DNA of 64,000 nucleotides from Sphingobacteriaceae bacterium (GTDB lineage Bacteria; Bacteroidota; Bacteroidia; B-17B0; Aurantibacillaceae): NCBI GenBank assembly GCA_947480015.1, contig CANKBS010000001.1, positions 124,001 to 188,000 of the forward strand, read 5' to 3'. Shown piece by piece: positions 54,490 to 63,688 of this stretch (position 1 is its first letter; each line of letters starts with the position of its first letter). The notes under the pieces were generated by a model. It saw only the letters and a program-made list of their open reading frames with translations, ran no database searches and was not told where the DNA came from. The position numbers and the translations under genes were made by a program.

Positions 54490-55797
54490 ATGGCACGTAA
54501 CGACAAGGATATATTTTATGGTGTTGACAGAGTTACGCTGTTAGTATATATCCTTCTGGTTGTAATGGGTTGGTTAAATATTTACGCCGCTGTTTTTGAT
54601 GAAGAACATCAAAATATTTTTGATACCTCTCAAAAGTATGGTAAACAATTAATCTGGATAACCGGTGCTGCGATCATAGCTTTTAGCATTCTAGTAATTG
54701 ATGCTAACTTTTATACGGCCTTTGCTTATTTCTTTTATGGCTTCTTTATCATTGCTAATATTCTGGTTGTTTTTTTAGGAAGAGAAGTGAAGGGAAGCCG
54801 CTCCTGGTTTAGGTTTGGAGACTTCGGGATACAGCCTGCCGAGTTTATGAAATTTGCCACCAATTTAGCACTGGCCAAATTCTTGAGTAATCAAAATATT
54901 GTGGTAAATCAGCAGTTCCGTTTAAAATTAAAAGATCTGATTAAAAATTACAAGAATACCTTTATTGCTTTATTATTCATACTAGTGCCTTTAATTCTGA
55001 TTAAAAAATTACAGGACGAAACCGGCTTAGCTATTGTGTTTATTGCTTTTATTATTGTGCTTTACCGGGAAGGGTTAAGTGTGGGCTTTTTGATCTTTGG
55101 ATTATTGGCAGCTGTATTATTTGTGGTAGCCTTGGTCGTAACTAATTTAACCGGTTTACTTATAACATTGGCAGTGATTTCTTCAGCAAGTTTTTTGTTT
55201 GTAAAACGGAATAAGAAAAATTTAATTCTGATTGTCTTAGTATACTTATCGGCAGCGGGCGTGGTGTTGGCTACAAATTATGTTTATAATCACTTGGAGC
55301 CTCATCAGAAAGTACGTATTGATGTGTTGTTAGGCAGAGGAAATGTGAATCTTAAAAAGGAAGGCTATAATGTAAATCAGGCAAAAATTGCCATTGGCAG
55401 CGGTGGTTTTTTTGGTAAAGGCTATTTGCAAGGCACGCAAACCAAATACGATTTTGTGCCTGAACAGGATACCGATTTTATTTTTTGTACGGTAGGAGAG
55501 GAGTGGGGCTTTTTAGGAAGTACCATAGTGATCTTCTTAGAATTATTCCTCATTCTAAGGGTTATTTTTCTTGCTGAGCGACAGCGTTCGGATTACAGCC
55601 GTATTTACGGTTATGGGGTTGCCGTAGTACTATTTTTTCACTTGGCTGTTAATATTGGTATGACTATAGGACTAATGCCGGTTATTGGGATCCCATTGCC
55701 CTTCTTCAGTTACGGGGGGTCTTCGCTCTGGTCTTTTACAATATTACTTTTTATCTTCATTAAACTCGACGCCAATCGTTTGTTGATTTTACGTTAG
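54490..55797 (+). CDS. rodA: peptidoglycan glycosyltransferase RodA
   Basis: RodA polymerises glycan strands from lipid II in the elongation machinery (SEDS family). The 435-residue protein has about ten membrane segments and the SEDS signature region SRSWFRFGDFGIQPAEFMKF, and the C-terminal motifs FVPEQDTDFIFCTVGEEWGF and PLPFFSYGGSSLWSF. It is encoded immediately after PBP2. It is followed by a convergent hypothetical gene after one base. Confidence 0.96.
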   Translation: MARNDKDIFYGVDRVTLLVYILLVVMGWLNIYAAVFDEEHQNIFDTSQKYGKQLIWITGAAIIAFSILVIDANFYTAFAYFFYGFFIIANILVVFLGREVKGSRSWFRFGDFGIQPAEFMKFATNLALAKFLSNQNIVVNQQFRLKLKDLIKNYKNTFIALLFILVPLILIKKLQDETGLAIVFIAFIIVLYREGLSVGFLIFGLLAAVLFVVALVVTNLTGLLITLAVISSASFLFVKRNKKNLILIVLVYLSAAGVVLATNYVYNHLEPHQKVRIDVLLGRGNVNLKKEGYNVNQAKIAIGSGGFFGKGYLQGTQTKYDFVPEQDTDFIFCTVGEEWGFLGSTIVIFLELFLILRVIFLAERQRSDYSRIYGYGVAVVLFFHLAVNIGMTIGLMPVIGIPLPFFSYGGSSLWSFTILLFIFIKLDANRLLILR

Positions 55798-55798
55798 T

Positions 55799-56503
55799 TT
55801 ATTTTTCATCATCCGATTCTACTTTTGGTTTTCTTTTATGTAAACGCATAGCGAAACCAATCATTAACATACTTGGCCTGACTTGATTATTAAGAATCTT
55901 AGAGTCCACCCCAACCAGGTCTTTACCAATAATATAATCGTGGTTAACAATTTGCGAAAGGATCTGAGAAAATTTAATATCGAATCTAAAATTTTGTCTA
56001 AATGACTCAAAGGGATGGCTGAATCCCAGATTAAATCCGGCTTGTAACATAGCGGCCGAATAACCGGCAACTATTTTGTCGTTACTATAAATATAATAAT
56101 CTCTGCTTGTGGCATAGGTTTGTGAAATTTCAATAACACTATGACTCACCTTATTAAAAAGTAGTCCCGCAAAAAAATAATTCCGTTTTGAAACTTTTAA
56201 AAGCACATCCAGATTCAAATTCTGCACGTATTGATTCACATGGGCAAGTCGTCTTTCACTCATGGGCGTTCGGTAAGAATTGATCTGAAGATTAAAAGTC
56301 GGACTAAAAATAAAGTTCTTTTTCTTCCCATTCATGCAGTAGTTAATGCCGATTGCCTTGCTGTTATTGATATGTCGGTTGAGGTCCTTATTATTTAAAA
56401 AGTAACCCGGGCCAAAACTTAGCACCAGATTTAATTGATAGTATTGTGCATTGCCCTTAAATAGGACAACCATCAGAAGTAACAGGAAGACTGCCTTTTT
56501 CAT
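55799..56503 (-). CDS. exported outer-membrane beta-barrel-like protein, unknown function
   Basis: The 234-residue protein has a signal peptide (MKKAVFLLLLMVVLFKGNAQ) followed by alternating amphipathic strands (YYQLNLVLSFGPGYFLNN, FIFSPTFNLQINSYRTPM, RFDIKFSQILSQIVNHDYII), consistent with an outer-membrane beta-barrel of the porin-family/OmpW type. It ends with a basic-acidic tail (RKPKVESDDEK), so it lacks a typical C-terminal phenylalanine. It is convergent to rodA and lies 16 bases after the hydrolase gene in the same direction. I cannot assign a family with confidence. Confidence 0.65.
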   Translation of the reverse strand: MKKAVFLLLLMVVLFKGNAQYYQLNLVLSFGPGYFLNNKDLNRHINNSKAIGINYCMNGKKKNFIFSPTFNLQINSYRTPMSERRLAHVNQYVQNLNLDVLLKVSKRNYFFAGLLFNKVSHSVIEISQTYATSRDYYIYSNDKIVAGYSAAMLQAGFNLGFSHPFESFRQNFRFDIKFSQILSQIVNHDYIIGKDLVGVDSKILNNQVRPSMLMIGFAMRLHKRKPKVESDDEK

Positions 56504-56519
56504 GATTGGGTCAACAATT

Positions 56520-57215
56520 TCAACTTTTAAGAATGAAGGTTTTAATGAGGTTGGCTAAACGTTTCACATCAATGCTTTCAATGCTGTGTTTGCTGTTTGG
56601 TAGGATGAGCAATTCGGCATTTGCTAGTGTTTTAGATACATGCTCGGATTCCGCCAAAGTTACCATTTGATCATTATCAGCCAAACCTATCAATATCGGT
56701 GTGTTTATTTTCTTTAAACTTTCATCGTTTAAATAATTTTTATCAGCAATGTCTTGCATCAAATCAGCGGTTTTTAAAGCCAATTCTTTCCAGGATGCGC
56801 CATGTTTTTCGAGCAGACTTTTAGCAAAGTTGGGGATTTTTTCATGGATGATTTCCGGTTGCAAATTCTTACGCTCCTTAGCGGCAGTTTCCTGTGTCCA
56901 GTTAAATTTAGTACCAAGTGTAATTATTTTATTTAAGCTAACATTTCCGGTTACAGAAAGAGTAAGCGCAACAAAACCTCCCATACTGTATCCAAAAATG
57001 GAAACATGCATTAAATTATTTTGTAGAATAAATTCTTCTACCTCTAAACTAAGTTGTTCGATATCATATCGTGTTTGAAAAGCCTTATTTGAATGACCGG
57101 AAAAATTAAGACAATAAACCGCAAAACCTTCTTCTTTGAGAGCCTTTGAAAGTGCTTCCAGGTCTTTAGCCGAACCCAGTGCACCATGTAAAAGAAGGAT
57201 ACTTGAATGCGTCAT
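56520..57215 (-). CDS. alpha/beta hydrolase
   Basis: The 231-residue alpha/beta-hydrolase fold protein has an oxyanion-hole motif HGALGSAKDLEAL near the N-terminus, the nucleophile elbow GYSMGGFVALTL (GxSxG), an acidic residue in ILIGLADNDQMVTLAESEHV and a catalytic histidine in LPNSKHSIESIDV. It is cytoplasmic and resembles esterases of the MhpC/BioH type. The substrate is unknown. The downstream barrel-like gene is 16 bases away on the same strand, so they may be co-transcribed. Confidence 0.88.
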   Translation of the reverse strand: MTHSSILLLHGALGSAKDLEALSKALKEEGFAVYCLNFSGHSNKAFQTRYDIEQLSLEVEEFILQNNLMHVSIFGYSMGGFVALTLSVTGNVSLNKIITLGTKFNWTQETAAKERKNLQPEIIHEKIPNFAKSLLEKHGASWKELALKTADLMQDIADKNYLNDESLKKINTPILIGLADNDQMVTLAESEHVSKTLANAELLILPNSKHSIESIDVKRLANLIKTFILKS

Positions 57216-57312
57216 AAATGAAATAAACTTATTAAGTCTAAATTAGGGTTAATTTTAACTAAATCCTCAGGTTGATTGAGGCTTTTTGCTATTTTTACCT
57301 TTTTATTTTCCT

Positions 57313-59553
57313 GTGCAAAAATCGTCGAAATACATCAAATGGTTATGGGTCATTTTAATGGGTCCATTCTTGCTTATTTTTTTATTAGTTAGTCTGGTCG
57401 CTTTGGGTCTTTTTGGTAGTTTGCCAAAAGTAGATGAGTTGCTTAATCCAAAAAATAATCTCGCTACCATTGTTTACAGTGGCGACATGAAAATATTAGG
57501 GAAGTACTACAGCGAAAACCGCGTGAACGTTGATTTTAACGAACTCGATAAGGATGTGGTAAACGCTTTAATCGCTACTGAAGATGCCCGGTTTTATGAA
57601 CACAGTGGCGTAGATGCAAAAGCTTTAGGTAGAAGTATTCTTACCGGCGGCGGTAAAGGTGGTGGAAGTACGATCACACAGCAATTAGCAAAAATGATGT
57701 TCCCGCGTGAGCAGTTAAGTAAACCCGAACTCATCATTCGGAAATTAAAAGAATGGATCATTGCTGCCAAGCTTGAAAAACTTTATACCAAGGAAGAGAT
57801 TTTAGCTTTGTATTTAAACAAATACGATTTTCTAAATCTGGCCGTTGGAATTAAGTCGGCTGCTCAAATATATTTTAACCGTTCACAGGATAGTTTAAAA
57901 ATTGAACAGGCTGCTATGTTGGTTGGTATGGCTAAGAACTCAGCCTTTTTTAATCCCATTCGATTTGAAGAAAGAACCAAACAACGCCGCAATGTGGTGT
58001 TAAAACAAATGGTGAAGTATGGCTATTTAACCAAAGAAAAATACGATAGCTTAAAAGTTCTGCCGCTTGATTTGGCTTTTCGTCCCGAAAATCATAACGA
58101 TGGCATGGCTACTTATTTCAGGGAATATTTGCGCGATAATTTTTTAGCCACTTGGTGTAAAAAACACATCAATCCCGAAACTAATGAGCCATATAATATT
58201 TACAGAGATGGTTTGAAAATATACACCACCCTCGATTCGCGCATGCAACAATATGCAGAGGAAGCCGTGTATGAGCACATGCATGAATTGCAAAAAGTGT
58301 TTTCGAAGGAGTGTTTAAATAAACGCAATGCACCCTTTGCCTGGAACGTTTCAAAGCAAGAGATCGACAATATCATGACAGCTTCTATAAAACGAAGCAA
58401 TCGTTACCATGAACTAAAAGCCAATGGACTTTCGCATGACGACATTTTAAAAACGTTTTACAAACCGGCACACATGAATGTTTACAGTTTGCGTGGCGAA
58501 ATTGATACCATACTAACGCCATACGACAGCATTAAATATTATAAAAGTTTTTTACAAACTGGCTTTATGGCCATGGAGCCGCAGACCGGTTATGTAAAAG
58601 CTTGGGTGGGTGGCATCAATCACAAGCACTTTCAGTACGATCACGTAAAAGTGAGTAAGCGTCAAGTTGGAAGTACTTTTAAACCTTTTGTGTATGCACT
58701 TGCCATCGAAAATGGTTTATCACCTTGTCACCGTGTTCCAAATGTAAGAACTTGTATAACCACCGATACCGGAGTAGATTGGTGTCCGGATAATGCCGAT
58801 GGACCCAACGACAAAAATGTTGGTAAGATGATTACTTTAAAACGTGCTCTGGCTTTATCAATGAATTATGTTACGGCATGGGTTATGAAACAATACAAAC
58901 CACAAGCGGTGATTAATTTGGTAAGGCGATTAGGTATAACTGCCGATATTCCCGAAGTACCTTCCATTTGTTTAGGAACCCCCGATATTAGTGTGTTTGA
59001 AATGGTAGCAGCAAATTCAACGTTTGCAAATAAGGGTACTTATATCCAACCTACTTTTATCACACGCATTGAAGATAAGAACGGTAAAGTGTTGGAAGAG
59101 TTTATTCCGAACAGTGATGAGGTGTTTAGTGAGGAAAAAGCTTATGCCATGATTCAGTTGATGCGTGGTGTAGTTGACGGGGGAACCGGAAGTCGTTTAC
59201 GTTTTAAACATAAACTATTTAATCAAATTGCCGGTAAAACAGGCACTACACAAAACAATGCCGATGGCTGGTTTATGGGTTTAACACCCGATCTGGTAGC
59301 CGGTGTTTGGGTTGGCGGTGAAGACAGAAGTATTCACTTTAACTCAATGGCCGAAGGTCAGGGCGCAACCATGGCTTTACCAATTTGGGGACGATTTTTT
59401 AGTAAGGTGTATGCCGATAAACAACTCAATGCCAGCAAAGCTGATTTTCCTCGCCCAAAAAATTTGGACCCTAATCTTGAAATGGACTGCAGTAAGTACG
59501 ACAGCGAAATGCCTGTTGAGCCTGCCGACGAAGGGAATGAGTTTGATAATTAA
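57313..59553 (+). CDS. penicillin-binding protein 1A (bifunctional)
   Basis: This class A PBP polymerises and cross-links peptidoglycan. After an N-terminal membrane helix (WLWVILMGPFLLIFLLVSLV), the glycosyltransferase domain has IATEDARFYEHSGVDAKALG and GGSTITQQLAKMMF. The transpeptidase domain has the active serine in VGSTFKPFVYALAIENG, SxN in LALSMNYVTAWV and KTG in AGKTGTTQNNADGWF. The ORF is open upstream to a TTG at 57286; the GTG at 57313 gives MQKSSKYIKWLW, closer to the family start, so it is preferred, but the start is uncertain. The gene lies close to, but apart from, the mre-PBP2-rodA block. Confidence 0.95.
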   Translation: MQKSSKYIKWLWVILMGPFLLIFLLVSLVALGLFGSLPKVDELLNPKNNLATIVYSGDMKILGKYYSENRVNVDFNELDKDVVNALIATEDARFYEHSGVDAKALGRSILTGGGKGGGSTITQQLAKMMFPREQLSKPELIIRKLKEWIIAAKLEKLYTKEEILALYLNKYDFLNLAVGIKSAAQIYFNRSQDSLKIEQAAMLVGMAKNSAFFNPIRFEERTKQRRNVVLKQMVKYGYLTKEKYDSLKVLPLDLAFRPENHNDGMATYFREYLRDNFLATWCKKHINPETNEPYNIYRDGLKIYTTLDSRMQQYAEEAVYEHMHELQKVFSKECLNKRNAPFAWNVSKQEIDNIMTASIKRSNRYHELKANGLSHDDILKTFYKPAHMNVYSLRGEIDTILTPYDSIKYYKSFLQTGFMAMEPQTGYVKAWVGGINHKHFQYDHVKVSKRQVGSTFKPFVYALAIENGLSPCHRVPNVRTCITTDTGVDWCPDNADGPNDKNVGKMITLKRALALSMNYVTAWVMKQYKPQAVINLVRRLGITADIPEVPSICLGTPDISVFEMVAANSTFANKGTYIQPTFITRIEDKNGKVLEEFIPNSDEVFSEEKAYAMIQLMRGVVDGGTGSRLRFKHKLFNQIAGKTGTTQNNADGWFMGLTPDLVAGVWVGGEDRSIHFNSMAEGQGATMALPIWGRFFSKVYADKQLNASKADFPRPKNLDPNLEMDCSKYDSEMPVEPADEGNEFDN

Positions 59554-59587
59554 AATTTAATCGCCAAACATAACAACCAAGTTTAAC

Positions 59588-61207
59588 ATGGTTAAAAACA
59601 ATTATCTTTTTTTTCTGCTTTTGATATTTGTGCTCTGCGAACTCATTGTTTTCCCAATTGGCAATTTTCCGTTAAACGACGATTGGTCTTATGCCAAATC
59701 GGTACTCGCTTTAGTAAATGATCACAAACTTGATCTTGGTCAATGGCCGGCTATGACGTTACTTACGCATGTGATTTGGGGTGCAGTATTTACTAAGGTT
59801 TTTGGTTTTTCATTTTTTGCGCTTCGACTTTCTACCATCATTTCTTCACTCATTGGAATTCTTATACTTAATAAATTAATTTGCCGGATTTCAGGCAATC
59901 AGCTCACTGCCTTCATAGCCTCACTAGTTTTATTGCTAAATCCCTTTTACTTTAATCTCACGAATACCTTCATGACCGATGTTAACTTCAACACCTTGTT
60001 ACTATTAGCGGTCTATTTCGTTTATGATTTTTTTGAAACAAAAAGCAAACTTTCATTTGCACTCGTTTTTGTGCTCTCCATTCTTTTGGTATTACTAAGG
60101 CAATATGGGATTATATTGCCCCTTGCGTTTTTTATAACCTGTTTATTTTTGAAGGAGAAAAAAATGCTTTGGAGTCTATTAGCCCTCATGCTTGCGCTCA
60201 TTACAATTTTTATTCTAAAGAAATATGAAAACTATTTAAGGAGCATTCTGGCTCCCGGCGCAGCTTATAAATTTTCGGGTGATATGAATCCAACGCAACG
60301 GGTGTTTTGGGATATCTTATTTGAAAATTCGGGCATCCGTTATTCTAAAATTTTATTTCATCTCTTATTTTATTCCTTTCCATTTACCTTATTTTTTATT
60401 GTACGCACAGACTTTCAATTTTCTAAAAAAAGTTTTATTGCCGTTTTTATTTTGTCTTTTCTTGCAACCTATTTACTTTTTAGACACGACGATTTCCAAA
60501 TGGCCAATGTTTTTATTCATTATTCGGTTGGCACTGAAACATTTTTTGAAACGCTTAAAGGCACTGATGATGGCTTTAGTCACACGTATTCAGAAACTTT
60601 CGAAACCCTTGCCCTGCCATTAAAATATGGTTTCACCGGATTAAGTCTAAGTTTAATGGTACTGGTTATCTTAACGCTTGTTAAACAAAATTTAAATCCT
60701 TTTAAAAATAAACCAGAACTTGTTTTTTTACTGCTTCTGGTCGTTGGTTATGTCTTTATGATTTGCATTACCGAAAGTTACTTTGACCGTTATCACATAC
60801 CATTAATTTGTTTGGCACTTGTTTTTATGGCATATATCCCGATTCGCAAAAAAACAACTATATGGCCCGTTACACTTAGTCTCTTACTGTTCTTTTATGT
60901 TTCGGTTTTTGGCACCAAAGATTATTTTACGCTTCATCAAAAAAGTATGGAAGCCTATGATTTTGTAAAACAAAATAAAAACATTACAAACGAAGAGATT
61001 AATCCGGGTTTTGAATTGTATAATTGGAATGAGGGAAAACAAAGCTGGTGGTGGGAATTTATGGAGTTAACGAATTTTAATTACTTAATTCAGTATGATT
61101 CGGAGCCGGGATTTAAATTGGTAAAGGAATTCGAGTATCAGCGTTATTTCCCGCTACGAAAAGACAAAATAAATTTATATGAGCGTGAAGAAAGCTTAAA
61201 GCGGTAA
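59588..61207 (+). CDS. polytopic GT-C-type glycosyltransferase-like membrane protein
   Basis: The 539-residue protein has about ten to twelve membrane segments (YLFFLLLIFVLCELIVFPIG, LSTIISSLIGILILNKLI, ALVFVLSILLVLLRQYGIIL) and an acidic loop after the first helix (NFPLNDDWSYAKSVLA), as in ArnT/dolichyl-phosphate-mannose transferases (GT39/GT83 type). These transfer a sugar from a lipid carrier on the outer face of the inner membrane. The C-terminal 100 residues are soluble. The following genes at 62055 and 63689 also encode large membrane proteins, suggesting a cell-surface glycan region. Confidence 0.75.
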   Translation: MVKNNYLFFLLLIFVLCELIVFPIGNFPLNDDWSYAKSVLALVNDHKLDLGQWPAMTLLTHVIWGAVFTKVFGFSFFALRLSTIISSLIGILILNKLICRISGNQLTAFIASLVLLLNPFYFNLTNTFMTDVNFNTLLLLAVYFVYDFFETKSKLSFALVFVLSILLVLLRQYGIILPLAFFITCLFLKEKKMLWSLLALMLALITIFILKKYENYLRSILAPGAAYKFSGDMNPTQRVFWDILFENSGIRYSKILFHLLFYSFPFTLFFIVRTDFQFSKKSFIAVFILSFLATYLLFRHDDFQMANVFIHYSVGTETFFETLKGTDDGFSHTYSETFETLALPLKYGFTGLSLSLMVLVILTLVKQNLNPFKNKPELVFLLLLVVGYVFMICITESYFDRYHIPLICLALVFMAYIPIRKKTTIWPVTLSLLLFFYVSVFGTKDYFTLHQKSMEAYDFVKQNKNITNEEINPGFELYNWNEGKQSWWWEFMELTNFNYLIQYDSEPGFKLVKEFEYQRYFPLRKDKINLYEREESLKR

Positions 61208-61283
61208 TTTTTAAGGACTTTGAGACTAAAATAATTATTTAAAATTCGCGTGTGGAATTAGCATTTAAAAAGGATAAGAATAA

Positions 61284-61291
61284 TATATTTG
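61284..61291 (+). promoter_or_regulatory. candidate -7 element for the CoA-transferase gene
   Basis: TATATTTG is an exact TAnnTTTG match, 22 bases before the ATG at 61314. No -33 TTTG at the usual distance is seen. Confidence 0.4.
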
Positions 61292-61313
61292 TATTACAGA
61301 AAAAAGCAAAGCT

Positions 61314-62027
61314 ATGATCAACAGAGTTGTAAAAAATGCGGAAGAGGCATTAAAAGACATTAAAGACGGAATGACATTAATGGTTGGGGGCTTTGGTTTA
61401 TGCGGTATTCCCGAGAATTGCATCACGGAGTTAGTGCGAAAGGGAACTAAAAATCTGGTTTGTATTAGCAATAATGCAGGAGTAGATGATTTTGGATTGG
61501 GGCTTTTATTACAAACCAAACAAATAAAGAAGATGATCTCGAGTTATGTGGGCGAAAATGATGAATTTGAACGTCAAATGCTGAGTGGAGAGTTAGAAGT
61601 GGAATTAGTGCCACAAGGCACACTGGCTACCCGTTGTTTAGCGGCAGGTTATGGCATGCCTGTTATTTTTACCCCGGCCGGTGTTGGTACCGAAGTGGCT
61701 ATTGGTAAAGAAACCCGAAAATTTACTTATAACGGTGAAGAAAAGGAGTATTTAATGGAAAAGGCTTTTGAATCGGATTTTGCATTGGTAAAGGCTTGGA
61801 AAGGCGATACAGCCGGTAATTTAATATTCAGAAGTACGGCGCGTAATTTTAATCCTATGATGGCCATGGCCGGCAGAATTACCATTGCCGAAGTAGAAGA
61901 ATTAGTGACTGCTGGAGAGCTTGATCCTAATTACATTCATACGCCCGGTATTTTTGTTCACCGTATTTTTCAGGGTGCTAATTATGAAAAGCGCATCGAA
62001 CAAAGAACGGTACGCAAAAGGGCTTAA
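61314..62027 (+). CDS. 3-oxoacid CoA-transferase subunit A
   Basis: The 237-residue protein is subunit A of a succinyl-CoA/acetoacetyl-CoA transferase (ScoA/AtoD type). It has the signature [20 protein letters not shown] and the following [20 protein letters not shown], then [16 protein letters not shown]. The catalytic glutamate is in the B subunit, which is not encoded next to it, so the enzyme is expected to be completed by a gene outside the window. In this phylum scoA is commonly followed by scoB; here a DUF2079 gene follows instead. The protein is cytoplasmic. Confidence 0.92.
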   Translation: MINRVVKNAEEALKDIKDGMTLMVGGFGLCGIPENCITELVRKGTKNLVCISNNAGVDDFGLGLLLQTKQIKKMISSYVGENDEFERQMLSGELEVELVPQGTLATRCLAAGYGMPVIFTPAGVGTEVAIGKETRKFTYNGEEKEYLMEKAFESDFALVKAWKGDTAGNLIFRSTARNFNPMMAMAGRITIAEVEELVTAGELDPNYIHTPGIFVHRIFQGANYEKRIEQRTVRKRA

Positions 62028-62054
62028 TCCTAATTTTAATTAATATAATTCCTT

Positions 62055-63557
62055 ATGATCAGTAAGCTGATTAATAAAACGCGTTTCACCCAAAAACCGA
62101 TTGTTTTATTAAGTCTGATTGTTTTTGCGTTCATTAATCTTGCCATTGTTCTTATTAATCACTACAGTTTTAGAACGGTAGCCCTTGATTATGCTATTTA
62201 TAATTTTGCTTTTTTTGATTATGCACACCTGCGTATTTCGCCCTGCCCTGCCTACATCTATCCGTTTCCTGCAAGTTTTTTTCAAGACCATTTTTCATTA
62301 ACGCTCTTGTTCCTTTCGCCGCTGTATTGGCTTATGGCGCCCATTTTCGGAACCTATTCACTTTTAATTTTACAATGGCTTTTTATACTTGCCGGTTCAT
62401 GGGCGACTTATAAATTAATTGCAACAAAAAGCGGCAATTATACATACGGATTAGCGGCCATGATCTATTATTTTTTGCTTTTAGGTCGGTATACCGCTTA
62501 CCGTGAGGATGTCAATTTGGCCATCCTTGGCTCTTCCATGATTCCGGTTTTTTTATATTTTTTCGAAACCAAACGATTTTATCCCGCTACATTTAGTTTT
62601 ATTTTTTTACTCCTAAATCGTGAAGATTATTCCTTATGGCTCATTTTTATAGGAATATTCTTGATGATTCGTCACCGAAAAAACCCAATAGAATTTAGAC
62701 TTTCATCGGGCATTACCATTCTTTCCGCCTTATTTTTTGTTTCTATTTTCGTCTTCATATTTCCAGCCATTGAAGATGAACATAAAAAATTTGCGCTGTT
62801 TAATTATGCCATAATAGGCGAGACGCCTATGGAAGCACTCAAGTTTTTGTTTCAACACCCTTTACGAGCCATTGAATTACTTTTTGTGAATCATAACGAA
62901 AACCCGTATTACGATGGCATTAAAAAAGAATTTTATCTGGTTTATCTTTTGAGTGGTGGGTTTATATTGCTACTACGACCACTATACCTCATTCCGTTAT
63001 TACCCTTGCTTGCCAAAAAAATGTATGACGATAACCCATTACGTTGGAGTGTTGAAACCTATTATTCCATTGAATTTGTCTCTATTTTACCTGTATGTGT
63101 TTTTTTAATTTTACTCGAGTTGCAGTCTTCAAAACTCAAAACCACACTTATCTGGTTTATTTGTCTGGCAAGTCTTTTAGTCACGTTAGTTCGCTTATTT
63201 ATCCCATTTTCGAACCCTATTGTAGGTGAAGCGAATAAAAGTAATTTTTTAAGTCCCGCTTTTTATCACACCGGCTGCGATGTTCCTGCAATTAATGCGG
63301 CCTTGAACCGGATCCCAAAAAACGCTGCTGTTTGCGCTTCGTGTCGATTGTTACCTCATTTGGCATATCGCGAAAAGGTTTATTATTTCCCTAAGATTAA
63401 TGATGCTGATTTTATTTGCTTATTAAAACGCGGTGATGCCTATCCCTTAACTACTGCCGAATACGATTTGGAATGGAATAAACTACTGTTTAACAAAGAA
63501 TGGAAAGTGCTTGAGAATAAAACCGATTTTATTTTACTTCAACGAATACCTAACTAA
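62055..63557 (+). CDS. DUF2079 polytopic membrane protein
   Basis: The 500-residue protein has ten or more membrane segments (FTQKPIVLLSLIVFAFINLA, HFSLTLLFLSPLYWLMAPIF, SLLILQWLFILAGSWATYKL, GLAAMIYYFLLLGRYTAYRE) and the DUF2079 elements LDYAIYNFAFFDYAHLRISP and LLLNREDYSLWLIFIGIF. DUF2079 proteins resemble GT-C glycosyltransferases in topology. The C-terminal part is soluble (FYHTGCDVPAINAALNRIPK). The substrate is unknown. It lies 27 bases after the CoA-transferase gene, so co-transcription is possible but functionally odd. Confidence 0.85.
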   Translation: MISKLINKTRFTQKPIVLLSLIVFAFINLAIVLINHYSFRTVALDYAIYNFAFFDYAHLRISPCPAYIYPFPASFFQDHFSLTLLFLSPLYWLMAPIFGTYSLLILQWLFILAGSWATYKLIATKSGNYTYGLAAMIYYFLLLGRYTAYREDVNLAILGSSMIPVFLYFFETKRFYPATFSFIFLLLNREDYSLWLIFIGIFLMIRHRKNPIEFRLSSGITILSALFFVSIFVFIFPAIEDEHKKFALFNYAIIGETPMEALKFLFQHPLRAIELLFVNHNENPYYDGIKKEFYLVYLLSGGFILLLRPLYLIPLLPLLAKKMYDDNPLRWSVETYYSIEFVSILPVCVFLILLELQSSKLKTTLIWFICLASLLVTLVRLFIPFSNPIVGEANKSNFLSPAFYHTGCDVPAINAALNRIPKNAAVCASCRLLPHLAYREKVYYFPKINDADFICLLKRGDAYPLTTAEYDLEWNKLLFNKEWKVLENKTDFILLQRIPN

Positions 63558-63688
63558 TTCCTCAGGCTCTGGTTAGCCCCTTGTTCTTATGAAAAAGTTT
63601 AGATGGAAAGGCGCTTAAAAAAAGGCATTTCTTTTCTCAAAAAACTTAAAAAAAATGCTAGTTTTGAAAGGATTTACAATACTTAGAG

